NCBI RefSeq assembly: GCF_900215535.1
Contig: NZ_OCND01000001.1
Coordinates: forward strand, 1,113,165-1,177,164
DNA: 64,000 bases
Direction: 5' to 3'
From: Pseudoxanthomonas wuyuanensis
Lineage (GTDB): Bacteria > Pseudomonadota > Gammaproteobacteria > Xanthomonadales > Xanthomonadaceae
Below, piece by piece: positions 51,194 through 58,946 of the stretch. Below the pieces are notes generated by a model. That model saw only the letters and a program-made list of their open reading frames with translations, did no database searches and had not been told where the DNA came from. Position 1 is the first letter of the stretch, and each line of letters begins with the position of its first letter. The translations under genes and the position numbers were made by a program.

Positions 51194-51286
51194 TGGGAAG
51201 CCGGGACCGGGGACCCGGGACCGGTCAAAAGCCATGTGTGAAGCGCCTTTCCGGGTCCCCGGTCCCCGGTCCCCGGTCCCGATCTC
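51194..51286 (+). repeat. Heptamer inverted array R5 between fliA and cheY
   Basis: GGGACCG GGGACCC GGGACCG (about 51204–51224), a ~26-base spacer, then complementary CGGTCCC units (about 51251–51281). The element ends directly at the -35 box of the cheY promoter. It could fold the fliA 3' end into a long hairpin. Confidence 0.82.
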
Positions 51287-51313
51287 TAAACATTTCCGTC
51301 CGCCGGCCGATAC
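51287..51313 (+). promoter_or_regulatory. Sigma-28 promoter of cheY-cheZ
   Basis: TAAACATT (51287–51294), 11 bases, GCCGATAC (51306–51313). The -10 box differs from consensus at one position. Expected start about 51320, 30 bases before cheY. Confidence 0.85.
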
Positions 51314-51349
51314 CGCCTCTAGACCAGCCTTGCTTCACCGGAGCACTTC

Positions 51350-51748
51350 GTGACTGCCAACAAGAACATGCGGATCCTGATCGTGGACGACTTCTCGACG
51401 ATGCGCCGCATCATCAAGAATCTGCTCAACGATCTGGGTTACACCAATACCGCCGAAGCCGATGACGGATCGACCGCGCTCACCGCGCTGGCCCAGGGCA
51501 GCTTCGAATTCGTCGTGACCGACTGGAACATGCCCGGCATGACCGGCATCGAGCTGCTGCGCGCGATCCGCGCCGACGAGCGTTACAAGACCCTGCCGGT
51601 GCTGATGGTCACCGCCGAGGCCAAGCGCGAGCAGATCATCGAAGCGGCGCAGGCCGGCGTCAACGGCTACATCATCAAGCCGTTCACCGCGCAGACGCTG
51701 GAAGAAAAGCTCGGCAAGATTTTCGAACGCCTGGGAGCCGCGGCCTGA
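51350..51748 (+). CDS. cheY: Chemotaxis response regulator CheY
   Basis: A 132-residue receiver domain. DD at 13–14, phospho-acceptor Asp58 in VVTDWNMPG, Thr in VTAEA and Lys in IIKPF are all present, with the CheY-type [12 protein letters not shown]. Phosphorylated CheY binds FliM to reverse the motor. The GTG at 51350 follows GGAG; an ATG at 51368 would give a shorter form. The last base of its stop is the first base of cheZ. Confidence 0.95.
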   Translation: MTANKNMRILIVDDFSTMRRIIKNLLNDLGYTNTAEADDGSTALTALAQGSFEFVVTDWNMPGMTGIELLRAIRADERYKTLPVLMVTAEAKREQIIEAAQAGVNGYIIKPFTAQTLEEKLGKIFERLGAAA

Positions 51749-52362
51749 TGAACGCGACCGTGGAAGCCGCTGGCGCCCGCGCTGCACTGGCGGAAAAACT
51801 GCAGCACGCGCTGGACGCCCTGGAACAGGGCGACGAAGCCGCCTGGCGGCGGGAACTGGACGCCATCGCCGCCTGGCGTACGCAGCCGATGATGCAGGGC
51901 CTGGGCCGGCTGGCCAGGGAACTGGCGCAGACCCTGGGCGAGCTGCCGCCGACCCACAACGCCGAAGAACTCGACGACGCCTGCGCGCGCCTGGACCACG
52001 TCGTGGCGATGACCGAACAGGCCAGCCACAAGACGCTGGACCTGGCCGAACAGTGCCGCGGCTACGCCGATCAGCTGAAAGCGACCACCCTGCTGTCCGA
52101 ACAGATCGTGCTGGTCGACCGGATCCGCAACGGCCTGTCGGAAATGGCGCTGGCGCAGAGCTACCAGGACCTCACCGGCCAGATCATCCGCCGCGTCGCC
52201 GGCATCGTCCGCCGGGTGCACGAAGGCTTCGGCGCGCTGGGCCTGCCGCCGCCGGAAAAGAAAGGCGCTTCAGATCTGGCCGGCCCGGCCGTTGCCGGTC
52301 TTGACCGCAATGCGTTCTCGCAGGATGACGCGGATGACCTGTTGTCGGGACTGGGGCTGTAG
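51748..52362 (+). CDS. cheZ: CheY phosphatase CheZ
   Basis: A 204-residue helical protein. The active-site helix has the conserved SYQDLTGQIIRR, where Gln in QDLTGQ attacks CheY~P. The C-terminal tail SQDDADDLLSGLGL is the CheY docking helix. It overlaps cheY by one base. The final G of its stop codon is the first base of heptamer array R6. Confidence 0.94.
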   Translation: MNATVEAAGARAALAEKLQHALDALEQGDEAAWRRELDAIAAWRTQPMMQGLGRLARELAQTLGELPPTHNAEELDDACARLDHVVAMTEQASHKTLDLAEQCRGYADQLKATTLLSEQIVLVDRIRNGLSEMALAQSYQDLTGQIIRRVAGIVRRVHEGFGALGLPPPEKKGASDLAGPAVAGLDRNAFSQDDADDLLSGLGL

Positions 52363-52410
52363 GGACCGGGGACCGGGGACCGGGGACCGGGGACCGGGGA
52401 CCGGGGACCG
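52362..52410 (+). repeat. Heptamer array R6: seven perfect GGGACCG units after cheZ
   Basis: Exactly seven uninterrupted copies of GGGACCG, starting inside the cheZ stop codon. Unlike the other arrays it has no matching pyrimidine arm. The unit is the same as in R5. Confidence 0.9.
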
Positions 52411-52676
52411 GGGAAAGCTTCGCTTTTTCCTCCCCTTTCATAAAGGGGGACTGAGGTGGATTTGCTTTTGCTCTTCAAGAAAAAAGCGAACGCTGCCTCC
52501 CATCGTCCGCCTGCACCGTCCCGCCCTCTTGACTAGCCTTTGGGTCGTTGAGAAGCGCTCCCAAACGGCATTGCCTATCTCCCCTCCACAAGCAGTCTAG
52601 TTCCAGCCAGCAACAACACAGCAAGCGTAAAACCTCAACCGCCACGCACTTCATCACGGAATTCCCAACACCCCTC
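52411..52676. other. cheZ–cheA intergenic region with two small hairpins
   Basis: After array R6 come a weak AAAGC-TTC-GCTTT hairpin with T-run (52414–52428), a possible terminator, and a TCCCCTTT-CAT-AAAGGGGG hairpin (52431–52450). The latter resembles a dispersed REP-like motif of Xanthomonads. The remaining ~220 bases hold no clear gene or promoter; cheA may be read through from cheY. Confidence 0.5.
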
Positions 52677-54569
52677 ATGTCCGCTGTCACTCCCGAAATC
52701 GCTGCCGACTTCCTGATCGAAGCTCAGGAAATCCTCGACCGTCTGGGAGAGCAGTTGGTGACGCTGGAACAGGACCCGGCCGACAGCGCGCAGCTCAATG
52801 CGGTGTTCCGCGGCTTCCACACGCTCAAGGGCGGCGCCGGATTTCTCGGCATCCACGCCATGGTGCAGCTGTGCCATGCCGCCGAGGAAGCCCTTGGCAT
52901 CGTCCGCGCCGGCAAGGCCACGCTGGAACCCCATCATTTCGACGCCGCCCAGCAATCGCTGGACTGGCTGCAGCAGATGCTGGATTCGGTCGCCGTCGGC
53001 GAACAGGCCGCGCATGCGCCGGCGGCGCTGATCGAGCAGTTCGACGTGCAGCCGGCAGCGGTGCAGCGCGTCGCCGTCCCGGTCGCGCGGCCCGCCGCCG
53101 CTGGCGCCGGCGACGACATGATCGATGACGACGAGTTCGAAGCGCTGCTCGATCAACTGCACGGCAAGGCCGCGCCGACCACACCGCCGATCGCCGCCGC
53201 CACGCCGGCCAAGCCGGCCGACGATCTGATCGGCGACGACGAATTCGAGGCGCTGCTGGATCAGTTGCACGGCGGCGCGGCGCCCGGCCAGGCCGCCGCT
53301 GCCGGCGTGCGGCCGGCCGTTGCGGCCACGCCTGCGCCCAGGCCCGCCGCACCGCGCAGCGCGCCTGCGGCGGCGTCCGCAACGGCCGCCAAGCCGCCTG
53401 CGCGCAGCAACGGCGAGGCCGAACAGACCATCCGCGTGGACACCAAGCGGCTGGACGCCATCGTCAATCTGGTCGGCGAACTGGTGCTCTCGCGCAACCG
53501 CCTGAAGACGCTGCGCGCGCGCATCCGCGACGAGGAGCTCGACCGCGCGGTCAGCGGCCTGGACATCGCCACCGCGCGCCTGCAGTCGGCGGTGATGCGC
53601 ACGCGCATGCAGCCGGTGGGCAAGGTGTTCTCGCGCTTTCCCAAGGTCGCGCGCGATGTGGCGCGCTCGCTGCAGAAGGAAGTCGACCTGGAACTGGTCG
53701 GCGCCGACACCGAGCTGGATCGCAATCTGGTCGAGGCGCTGGCCGACCCGCTGGTGCACCTGGTCCGCAACGCCATCGACCACGGCATCGAGCTGCCGGA
53801 CCTGCGCGAAGCCTGCGGCAAGCCGCGGGTAGGCCATGTGCGCTTGTCGGCGCAGCAGGAAGGCGACTACGTCACCATCGAAATCCGCGACGATGGCGCC
53901 GGCATCGACCCCGAGCGCCTGCGCGCCAAGGCGCTGGAAAAAGGCCTGCTGGATCCGGAAGCCGCGGCCCGGCTATCGGCCGACGAGTGCCTGCAGCTGG
54001 TGTTCCTGGCCGGCTTCTCCACCAAGACCGAGGTGACCGACATCTCCGGCCGCGGCGTCGGCATGGACGTGGTGCAGTCGCGCATCCGCGAGCTCAGCGG
54101 CCAGATCCAGATCCATTCCGAACTGGGCCGCGGCAGCCGCTTCGTCATCCGCGTGCCGCTGACCCTGGCGATCCTGCCGACCCTGCTGGTGCAGGCGGGC
54201 GAACCGGTCTATGCATTGCCGCTGGCGCGGGTGATGGAAGTGCTGCACGCGCCTTCCACCAGCCTGCGCTGGTTCGACGGCCAACCGGTGCTGGACCGCA
54301 ACTCCAATACGCTGCCGCTGGTGGACCTGCGGCGCTGGCTGGGCGTGGAGCCGGCAATGCCGCCGCTGCTGACGATCGTGGTGCTGCAGATCGCCGACCA
54401 GCGTTTCGGCCTGATCGTCGACCAGGTCCGCGGCCGCGAGGAAGTGGTGATCAAACCGCTGCCGCGCGCGGTGCGCGGGCTGCCCGGCTATGCCGGCGCC
54501 ACCTTGATCGGCGACGGCCGGATGGCGCTGATCCTGGATGTGGATGGCCTGCGCGAATCCGCCGCCTAG
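52677..54569 (+). CDS. cheA: Chemotaxis histidine kinase CheA (flagellar), with tandem docking motifs in the linker
   Basis: A 630-residue kinase. The Hpt domain has the phosphorylated His48 (FRGFHTLKGGAGF). An Ala/Pro linker of ~150 residues contains two near-identical motifs at 146–163 and 182–199 (core DDEFEALLDQLHG). Then come the dimer domain (VDTKRLDAIVNLVGELVLSR), the ATPase (RNAIDHGIE, DDGAGID, GRGVGMDVV) and a C-terminal CheW-like domain. No folded P2 domain is evident. The ATG at 52677 starts the Hpt domain. No cheB or cheW follows; motC is next behind its own sigma-28 promoter. Confidence 0.95.
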   Translation: MSAVTPEIAADFLIEAQEILDRLGEQLVTLEQDPADSAQLNAVFRGFHTLKGGAGFLGIHAMVQLCHAAEEALGIVRAGKATLEPHHFDAAQQSLDWLQQMLDSVAVGEQAAHAPAALIEQFDVQPAAVQRVAVPVARPAAAGAGDDMIDDDEFEALLDQLHGKAAPTTPPIAAATPAKPADDLIGDDEFEALLDQLHGGAAPGQAAAAGVRPAVAATPAPRPAAPRSAPAAASATAAKPPARSNGEAEQTIRVDTKRLDAIVNLVGELVLSRNRLKTLRARIRDEELDRAVSGLDIATARLQSAVMRTRMQPVGKVFSRFPKVARDVARSLQKEVDLELVGADTELDRNLVEALADPLVHLVRNAIDHGIELPDLREACGKPRVGHVRLSAQQEGDYVTIEIRDDGAGIDPERLRAKALEKGLLDPEAAARLSADECLQLVFLAGFSTKTEVTDISGRGVGMDVVQSRIRELSGQIQIHSELGRGSRFVIRVPLTLAILPTLLVQAGEPVYALPLARVMEVLHAPSTSLRWFDGQPVLDRNSNTLPLVDLRRWLGVEPAMPPLLTIVVLQIADQRFGLIVDQVRGREEVVIKPLPRAVRGLPGYAGATLIGDGRMALILDVDGLRESAA

Positions 54570-54632
54570 CGGCGACGCTTGCGGGAGCGGCTTTCCGTGC
54601 CGGCATGCCGGCGCACTCCCACGGTCTGCGTC

Positions 54633-54659
54633 TCAAGAATGCCTCCACTACGCCGATAC
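54633..54659 (+). promoter_or_regulatory. Sigma-28 promoter of motC-motD
   Basis: TCAAGAAT (54633–54640), 11 bases, GCCGATAC (54652–54659). It ends eight bases before the motC ATG, which implies a leaderless or nearly leaderless mRNA. Confidence 0.85.
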
Positions 54660-54667
54660 CAACGCAT

Positions 54668-55408
54668 ATGGACATCTTCAGCCTTATCGGAATCATCCTT
54701 GCCCTGGTCGCCCTGGTCGGCGGCAGCATCCTCAAGGGTGCCGGCCTGTCGTCGCTGTGGTCCTCGGCCGCCTTCGTCATCGTGATTCTGGGGACGGTCG
54801 CGGCGATCATGGTGCATACGCCGCCGGCGGTGTTCAAACGCGCCGCCTCGATCGTGATGTGGGTGTTCCGGCCGCCGACCAGCGAACGCGCCGAACTGGT
54901 CGCCCGCATCGTGGAGTGGAGCAATATCGCCCGCAAGCAGGGGCTGCTGGGACTGGAGCCGCTGGTCAACGATCAGAACGATCCGTTCCTCAAAAAGGGC
55001 CTGCAGATGCTGGTCGACGGCCTGGAGCCGGAAGCCATCCGGCACATGCTGGAAATCGACCTGAGCGGCCAGGAACACGAGGATCTGGCCGCCGCCAAGG
55101 TGTTCGAGGCGATGGGCGTGTACGCGCCCACGCTCGGCATCATCGGCGCGGTGTTCGGCCTGATCGCGGTGATGAAGAACCTGGCCGACCCCAGCAAGCT
55201 GGGCCACGGCATCGCCGCCGCGTTCACCGCCACCATCTACGGCATCGCCTCGGCCAACCTGTTCTTCCTGCCGATGGCCAGCAAGCTCAAGAGCGTCATC
55301 AATGGCCGCAGCCGCGAGCGCGAGATGATCATCGAAGGGCTGATCGCCATCGCCCAGGGCGAGAACCCGCGCAACATCGAATCCAAGCTGGCCGGTTTCC
55401 TGCACTAG
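54668..55408 (+). CDS. motC: Flagellar motor stator protein MotC (MotA/PomA family)
   Basis: A 246-residue protein with four membrane helices, starting MDIFSLIGIILALVALVGGS as in MotC/PomA. A cytoplasmic loop carries charged residues (RAELVARIVEWSNIARKQG), and the third and fourth helices lie near 150–195 (LGIIGAVFGLIAVM). With MotD it forms a stator ion channel. No Shine-Dalgarno precedes the ATG. MotD begins 13 bases later. Confidence 0.95.
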   Translation: MDIFSLIGIILALVALVGGSILKGAGLSSLWSSAAFVIVILGTVAAIMVHTPPAVFKRAASIVMWVFRPPTSERAELVARIVEWSNIARKQGLLGLEPLVNDQNDPFLKKGLQMLVDGLEPEAIRHMLEIDLSGQEHEDLAAAKVFEAMGVYAPTLGIIGAVFGLIAVMKNLADPSKLGHGIAAAFTATIYGIASANLFFLPMASKLKSVINGRSREREMIIEGLIAIAQGENPRNIESKLAGFLH

Positions 55409-55421
55409 GGCAATCGCGGAC

Positions 55422-56387
55422 ATGGCACGCAAGCGGGCGCACGAAGAGCACACCAATCACGAGGCATGGGCCATCCCCTATGCCGATCTGATGACGTTGC
55501 TGCTGGCCTTCTTCGTGGTCATGTACGCCATTTCCACGCTCAACGAAGGCAAGTACCGGGTCATGGCCGATGCGCTGACCGCCGCGTTCGGCGGCGCGCC
55601 GCGCACCATCAATCCGGTGCAGGTCGGCAACCACCAGTTGCAGGGCGCCGACTACGACCGTCCTTCGCCAATCAAGTCCGGCGCCAAGCAGGGCCCGTCC
55701 GCGCCCTCGCCCGCCCCCAACGTGACGCTGCTGGCGGCGATGGCCTCGCAGATGAACATGACCGTGGATCAGCGCGGCCTGCAGAACGCGCAACGCCAGC
55801 TGGAGTCGATTGCCGCGGATCTGGAACACGCCCTGGAACCGCTGATCGAGAAGAAGCTGGTCGTGGTCCGCCGTGCCGATCTGTGGCTGGAAGTGCAGAT
55901 CAACAGCGACATCCTGTTCGCCACCGGCTCGGCCGCGCTGGACCCGGCCGCGGTCCAGACCATCGCCAAGCTGGCCGAGGTGCTGGGCGATGTGCCCAAC
56001 TCGGTGCGGGTGGAAGGCTATACCGACAACCGGCCAATCAACACCTACCAGTTTCCGTCCAACTGGGAACTGTCGGCCGCGCGCGCCGCCAGCGTCGTGC
56101 ATCTGTTCATCCGCGACGGCATCTCGCCCGACCGGCTGGCGATGATCGGCTACGGCGAATACCGTCCCATCGAAGACAACGCCACCGACAGCGGTCGCAA
56201 CGCCAATCGCCGGGTGCTGCTGATCATCCTGGCCAGCGAGGCCGGGCAGTCGCCGGCGCCGCTGCCGGCGCTGGCGACCCCGGCCCCGATAACGCCGGCC
56301 ATAGACCTGCCGCCGGTCGCCGACTCGGCGGCGCCCGCCATGGCCGGCCCGCTGCCGGCGCCGGAAAGCTACCAAGGAGTCAACTGA
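55422..56387 (+). CDS. motD: Flagellar motor stator protein MotD (MotB/PomB family)
   Basis: A 321-residue protein. One membrane helix at ~19–40 carries the ion-binding Asp in YADLMTLLLAFFVVMYAIS. A periplasmic OmpA-like peptidoglycan-binding domain follows (~150–275; VEGYTDNRPI, NWELSAARA, NRRVLLII). The C-terminal ~45 residues are Pro/Ala-rich. It overlaps the ParA-like gene by one base. Confidence 0.95.
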   Translation: MARKRAHEEHTNHEAWAIPYADLMTLLLAFFVVMYAISTLNEGKYRVMADALTAAFGGAPRTINPVQVGNHQLQGADYDRPSPIKSGAKQGPSAPSPAPNVTLLAAMASQMNMTVDQRGLQNAQRQLESIAADLEHALEPLIEKKLVVVRRADLWLEVQINSDILFATGSAALDPAAVQTIAKLAEVLGDVPNSVRVEGYTDNRPINTYQFPSNWELSAARAASVVHLFIRDGISPDRLAMIGYGEYRPIEDNATDSGRNANRRVLLIILASEAGQSPAPLPALATPAPITPAIDLPPVADSAAPAMAGPLPAPESYQGVN

Positions 56388-57169
56388 TGCGCGTCTGGGC
56401 AATCGCCAACCAGAAAGGTGGCGTCGGCAAAACCACCACCACGCTGGCGCTGGGCCGCGGGCTGGCCATGCGCGGCTCGCGCGTGCTGCTGATCGATCTG
56501 GATCCGCACGCCTCGCTGACCCGCGCCTTCGGCGTGCCCGGCGAACCTGCGCCCAGCGGTGTCCTGGATCTGTTCAACGACCCGGCGCTGGAGCTGTCCA
56601 GCGTGGTTCGGCCCACCGAAGTGGACAACCTCCACCACATCGCCGCGCAAACCGCACTGGCCACGCTGGAGCGCCGCAGCGCCAGCCAGCCCGGGCTCGG
56701 CCTGGCCCTGGCCAATGCGCTCTCGCGCAGCGGTTCGGCATACGACTACGTGCTGTTCGACTGCCCGCCGCAACTGGGGCTGCTGATGGTCAATGCGCTG
56801 GCCGCGGCCGATCATCTGGTCGTGCCGACCCAGACCGAACCGCTGGCGATGCACGGCCTGGCGGGCATGTGCCGCACCGCAGAGATGATCGAGCGCTCGC
56901 GCCGGCGCCCGCTGCCGGTCTCGATCCTGCCGACCCTGTATGACCGCCGCACCCGCGCCGGCGCCGAGACGCTGAAGCAGATGCAGCAGGAACACGGCGC
57001 ACGGGTGTGGAGCGATGCCATTCCCAACGACACCCGCATCTGCCAGGTCGATGCGCTGACCCGTCCGCCAGCGCCCGCCCTGTACCCGGGCCGTGGTCTG
57101 GCGGCGTACCGGCGCGCATTGGACTGGATCCTGCATACCGAAAAGTTGATGACGGAACAGGCCGCATGA
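56387..57169 (+). CDS. parC: ParA-like ATPase for chemotaxis array positioning (ParC type)
   Basis: A 260-residue ParA/MinD-family ATPase with deviant Walker A KGGVGKT (10–16), LLIDLDPHASLT and FDCPPQLG. Next to motD and a CheW-domain protein this is the ParC arrangement, in which the ATPase places chemosensory arrays at the cell pole. It overlaps the following gene by four bases. No ParB partner is present, so chromosome or plasmid partitioning is unlikely. Confidence 0.88.
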   Translation: MRVWAIANQKGGVGKTTTTLALGRGLAMRGSRVLLIDLDPHASLTRAFGVPGEPAPSGVLDLFNDPALELSSVVRPTEVDNLHHIAAQTALATLERRSASQPGLGLALANALSRSGSAYDYVLFDCPPQLGLLMVNALAAADHLVVPTQTEPLAMHGLAGMCRTAEMIERSRRRPLPVSILPTLYDRRTRAGAETLKQMQQEHGARVWSDAIPNDTRICQVDALTRPPAPALYPGRGLAAYRRALDWILHTEKLMTEQAA

Positions 57170-57978
57170 CCGCCAGCCCTGCCCTCGACGACTACCTGCT
57201 GGAACTGCTGGAAAGCGCGCCGGACGGTGGAGCCGTTCCCGTGCGGACGGCCGTCGCTGCCACGCCGCCGCAACCGGCCGATCCGGCGGCACCGGCCGAT
57301 GTCGCGGCAGGCGCTGCCACAACCGCTGCTGCCGCAACCGCCCTTGCCAGCCCCAGCGCCGCGCCGGCTACCGCTGTCGGGTCCGCGCCTGCCGCTGCGC
57401 CCGAAGCCAACCGGCCCATGCCGGCATTGCCGGCAAAACCTGCCCCACCCCGGCCGGCCCCTGCCGCCAACGCCGCGCCGCGCTACGTGGCGCCGCCACC
57501 GCTGCCGCTGGAGCAGCGTCAGCACCACGGCCATGAGGAACGCCGCCGCGCCAGCGAACGCACCACGCGCTGGTTGCGGATGCGCTGCGACGAGCAGCAC
57601 TACGCGCTGGAGCTGTTGAAGGTGCAGGAGGTGGTGCTGCCGGGCACGCTGCTGCCGCTGCGCGGCGGCCCGCGCCACCTGCTGGGGGTCATGAATCTGC
57701 GTGGCCAGGTGGTGCCGGTGCTGGATCTGGGCCTGTATCTGGGCCGCGCCGCCATTGTGGCGGACAGCGCCACCCGCATCGCGGTGCTGGAAGAGAACGG
57801 CGAAGTGCTGGGATTGCGGGTTTCCGCCGTGGAGGACGTCACCAATCTGACCGATCAGCAGATCGAACCGCCGGACAACAGCCGCATGTGCCGCATCACC
57901 GATCAGCTGTTCCGCGGCGTCGCGCGTCAGGGCGGACGCACGGTGATTCTGCTGGATGCTTCGCAGTTGTTGAAGTAG
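57166..57978 (+). CDS. parP: CheW-domain array protein with long Ala/Pro N-terminus (ParP-like)
   Basis: A 270-residue protein. The N-terminal ~115 residues are an Ala/Pro linker headed by the short acidic-hydrophobic motif LDDYLLELLESAP. The C-terminal ~140 residues are a CheW domain (WLRMRCDEQHYALELLKVQEVV, then MNLRGQVVPVLDLGLYLG). ParP stabilises CheA arrays at the pole through ParC. It is coupled to parC. Array R7 follows its stop. It could also serve as the CheW of this cluster, since no other cheW is seen. Confidence 0.82.
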   Translation: MTASPALDDYLLELLESAPDGGAVPVRTAVAATPPQPADPAAPADVAAGAATTAAAATALASPSAAPATAVGSAPAAAPEANRPMPALPAKPAPPRPAPAANAAPRYVAPPPLPLEQRQHHGHEERRRASERTTRWLRMRCDEQHYALELLKVQEVVLPGTLLPLRGGPRHLLGVMNLRGQVVPVLDLGLYLGRAAIVADSATRIAVLEENGEVLGLRVSAVEDVTNLTDQQIEPPDNSRMCRITDQLFRGVARQGGRTVILLDASQLLK

Positions 57979-58145
57979 CGGGAAGCGGGAAACGAGAAAC
58001 GAGAAACGAGTAATGAGGAGTGAGAAACGAGTAAAAGCAACCGCGCCTTTCCTCATCTCTCACTCCTCATCTCTCACTCCTCATCTCTCGTTTCTCGTTC
58101 CTCGTTTCTCGTTTCTCGTTCCTCGTTCCTCGTTTCTCGTTCCTC
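57979..58145 (+). repeat. Heptamer inverted array R7 upstream of the STAS-cheY-cheA operon
   Basis: Purine arm in sevens (GAGAAAC GAGAAAC GAGTAAT GAGGAGT GAGAAAC GAGTAAA; about 57991–58033), a short spacer, and a long pyrimidine arm (about 58049–58144) of complementary CTCATCT, CTCGTTT and CTCGTTC units. Units of R2 and R3 type occur together here, linking those arrays to one family. Confidence 0.84.
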
Positions 58146-58185
58146 CCGCAATTTCCAAACTCCGTCACACATTCACCTCCAGCCC

Positions 58186-58212
58186 TCAAGTCCGGGCACC
58201 ACCGGCCGATAC
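58186..58212 (+). promoter_or_regulatory. Sigma-28 promoter of the STAS–cheY–cheA operon
   Basis: TCAAGTCC (58186–58193), 11 bases, GCCGATAC (58205–58212). Expected start about 58219, 23 bases before the first gene. Confidence 0.82.
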
Positions 58213-58241
58213 CACGTACGAACCGACTTTTCGGAGACATG

Positions 58242-58547
58242 ATGAGCGCAGTGCCCCTGGGCGCCGACCTTGGTATCGAGGCGGCCACCGATCTCAAACA
58301 GCAGTTGGCGCCGCACCTGGCGCAGCCGCAGCTGGCGCTGGACGCCAGCGCGGTGCAGCGGGTGCATACCGCCAGCCTGCAGGTGCTGTGCACTTTCGTC
58401 CGCGAACGCCAGCAGGCCGGCCATCGCACCGAATTCTCCGAAACCAGCCCCACCCTGCGCGATGCCGCACGCCTGCTGGGCGTGGCCGAACAACTGGGGC
58501 TTCCCTCTTCCGAAAACAACAGACAAGCAGTGGAGAACGCCGCATGA
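58242..58547 (+). CDS. STAS-domain protein of the chemotaxis operon
   Basis: A 101-residue protein with a STAS/anti-sigma-antagonist-like fold: strand LALDASAVQRVHTASLQVLCTFVRERQQAG carries the family's central strand and helix, with His-Thr where many have a phosphorylated Ser/Thr. It may bind or regulate the adjacent CheA/CheY. The second ATG (58242) fits the GGAG at 58233–58236 better than 58239. It overlaps cheY by four bases. Confidence 0.8.
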   Translation: MSAVPLGADLGIEAATDLKQQLAPHLAQPQLALDASAVQRVHTASLQVLCTFVRERQQAGHRTEFSETSPTLRDAARLLGVAEQLGLPSSENNRQAVENAA

Positions 58548-58909
58548 GCGCACGGATTCTGGTAGTGGACGACTCGGCCTCGATGCGCCAGATGGTCGCT
58601 TTCGCCCTCACCTCGGCCGGTTACTCGGTGGACGAAGCCGAAGACGGCCAGGTGGCGCTGGGACGTGCGCAGGGACAGAAGTTCAACGCCGTGGTCACCG
58701 ACGTCAACATGCCCAACATGGACGGCATCTCGCTGATCCGCGCGCTGCGCGGATTGCCGGACTACAAGTTCACGCCAATGCTGATGCTGACCACCGAGTC
58801 GGCGGCGGACAAGAAGTCCGAAGGCAAGGCCGCCGGCGCCACCGGTTGGCTGGTCAAGCCGTTCAATCCGGAACAGCTGGTCGCCACCATCCAGAAAGTC
58901 CTGGGCTGA
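58544..58909 (+). CDS. CheY-like response regulator
   Basis: A 121-residue receiver domain with VDD at 8–10, phospho-acceptor Asp53 in VVTDVNMPN, Thr in LTTES and Lys in LVKPF. It is distinct from the cheY at 51350 and is coupled to the STAS gene. GGAG lies nine bases before the ATG. It is probably the response regulator, or phosphate sink, for the downstream CheA. Confidence 0.9.
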   Translation: MSARILVVDDSASMRQMVAFALTSAGYSVDEAEDGQVALGRAQGQKFNAVVTDVNMPNMDGISLIRALRGLPDYKFTPMLMLTTESAADKKSEGKAAGATGWLVKPFNPEQLVATIQKVLG

Positions 58910-58946
58910 TCGCCCTCCTTATCCTTCAGCACGCAGGTCGCACCCG

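Noticed and set aside
52362..52410. CRISPR array
   Set aside because: The heptamers have no spacers and no cas genes are present; period is seven.
56387..57169. Plasmid or chromosome partition ParA
   Set aside because: No parB or parS-like sites; flanked by motD and a CheW-domain gene, so array positioning is more likely.
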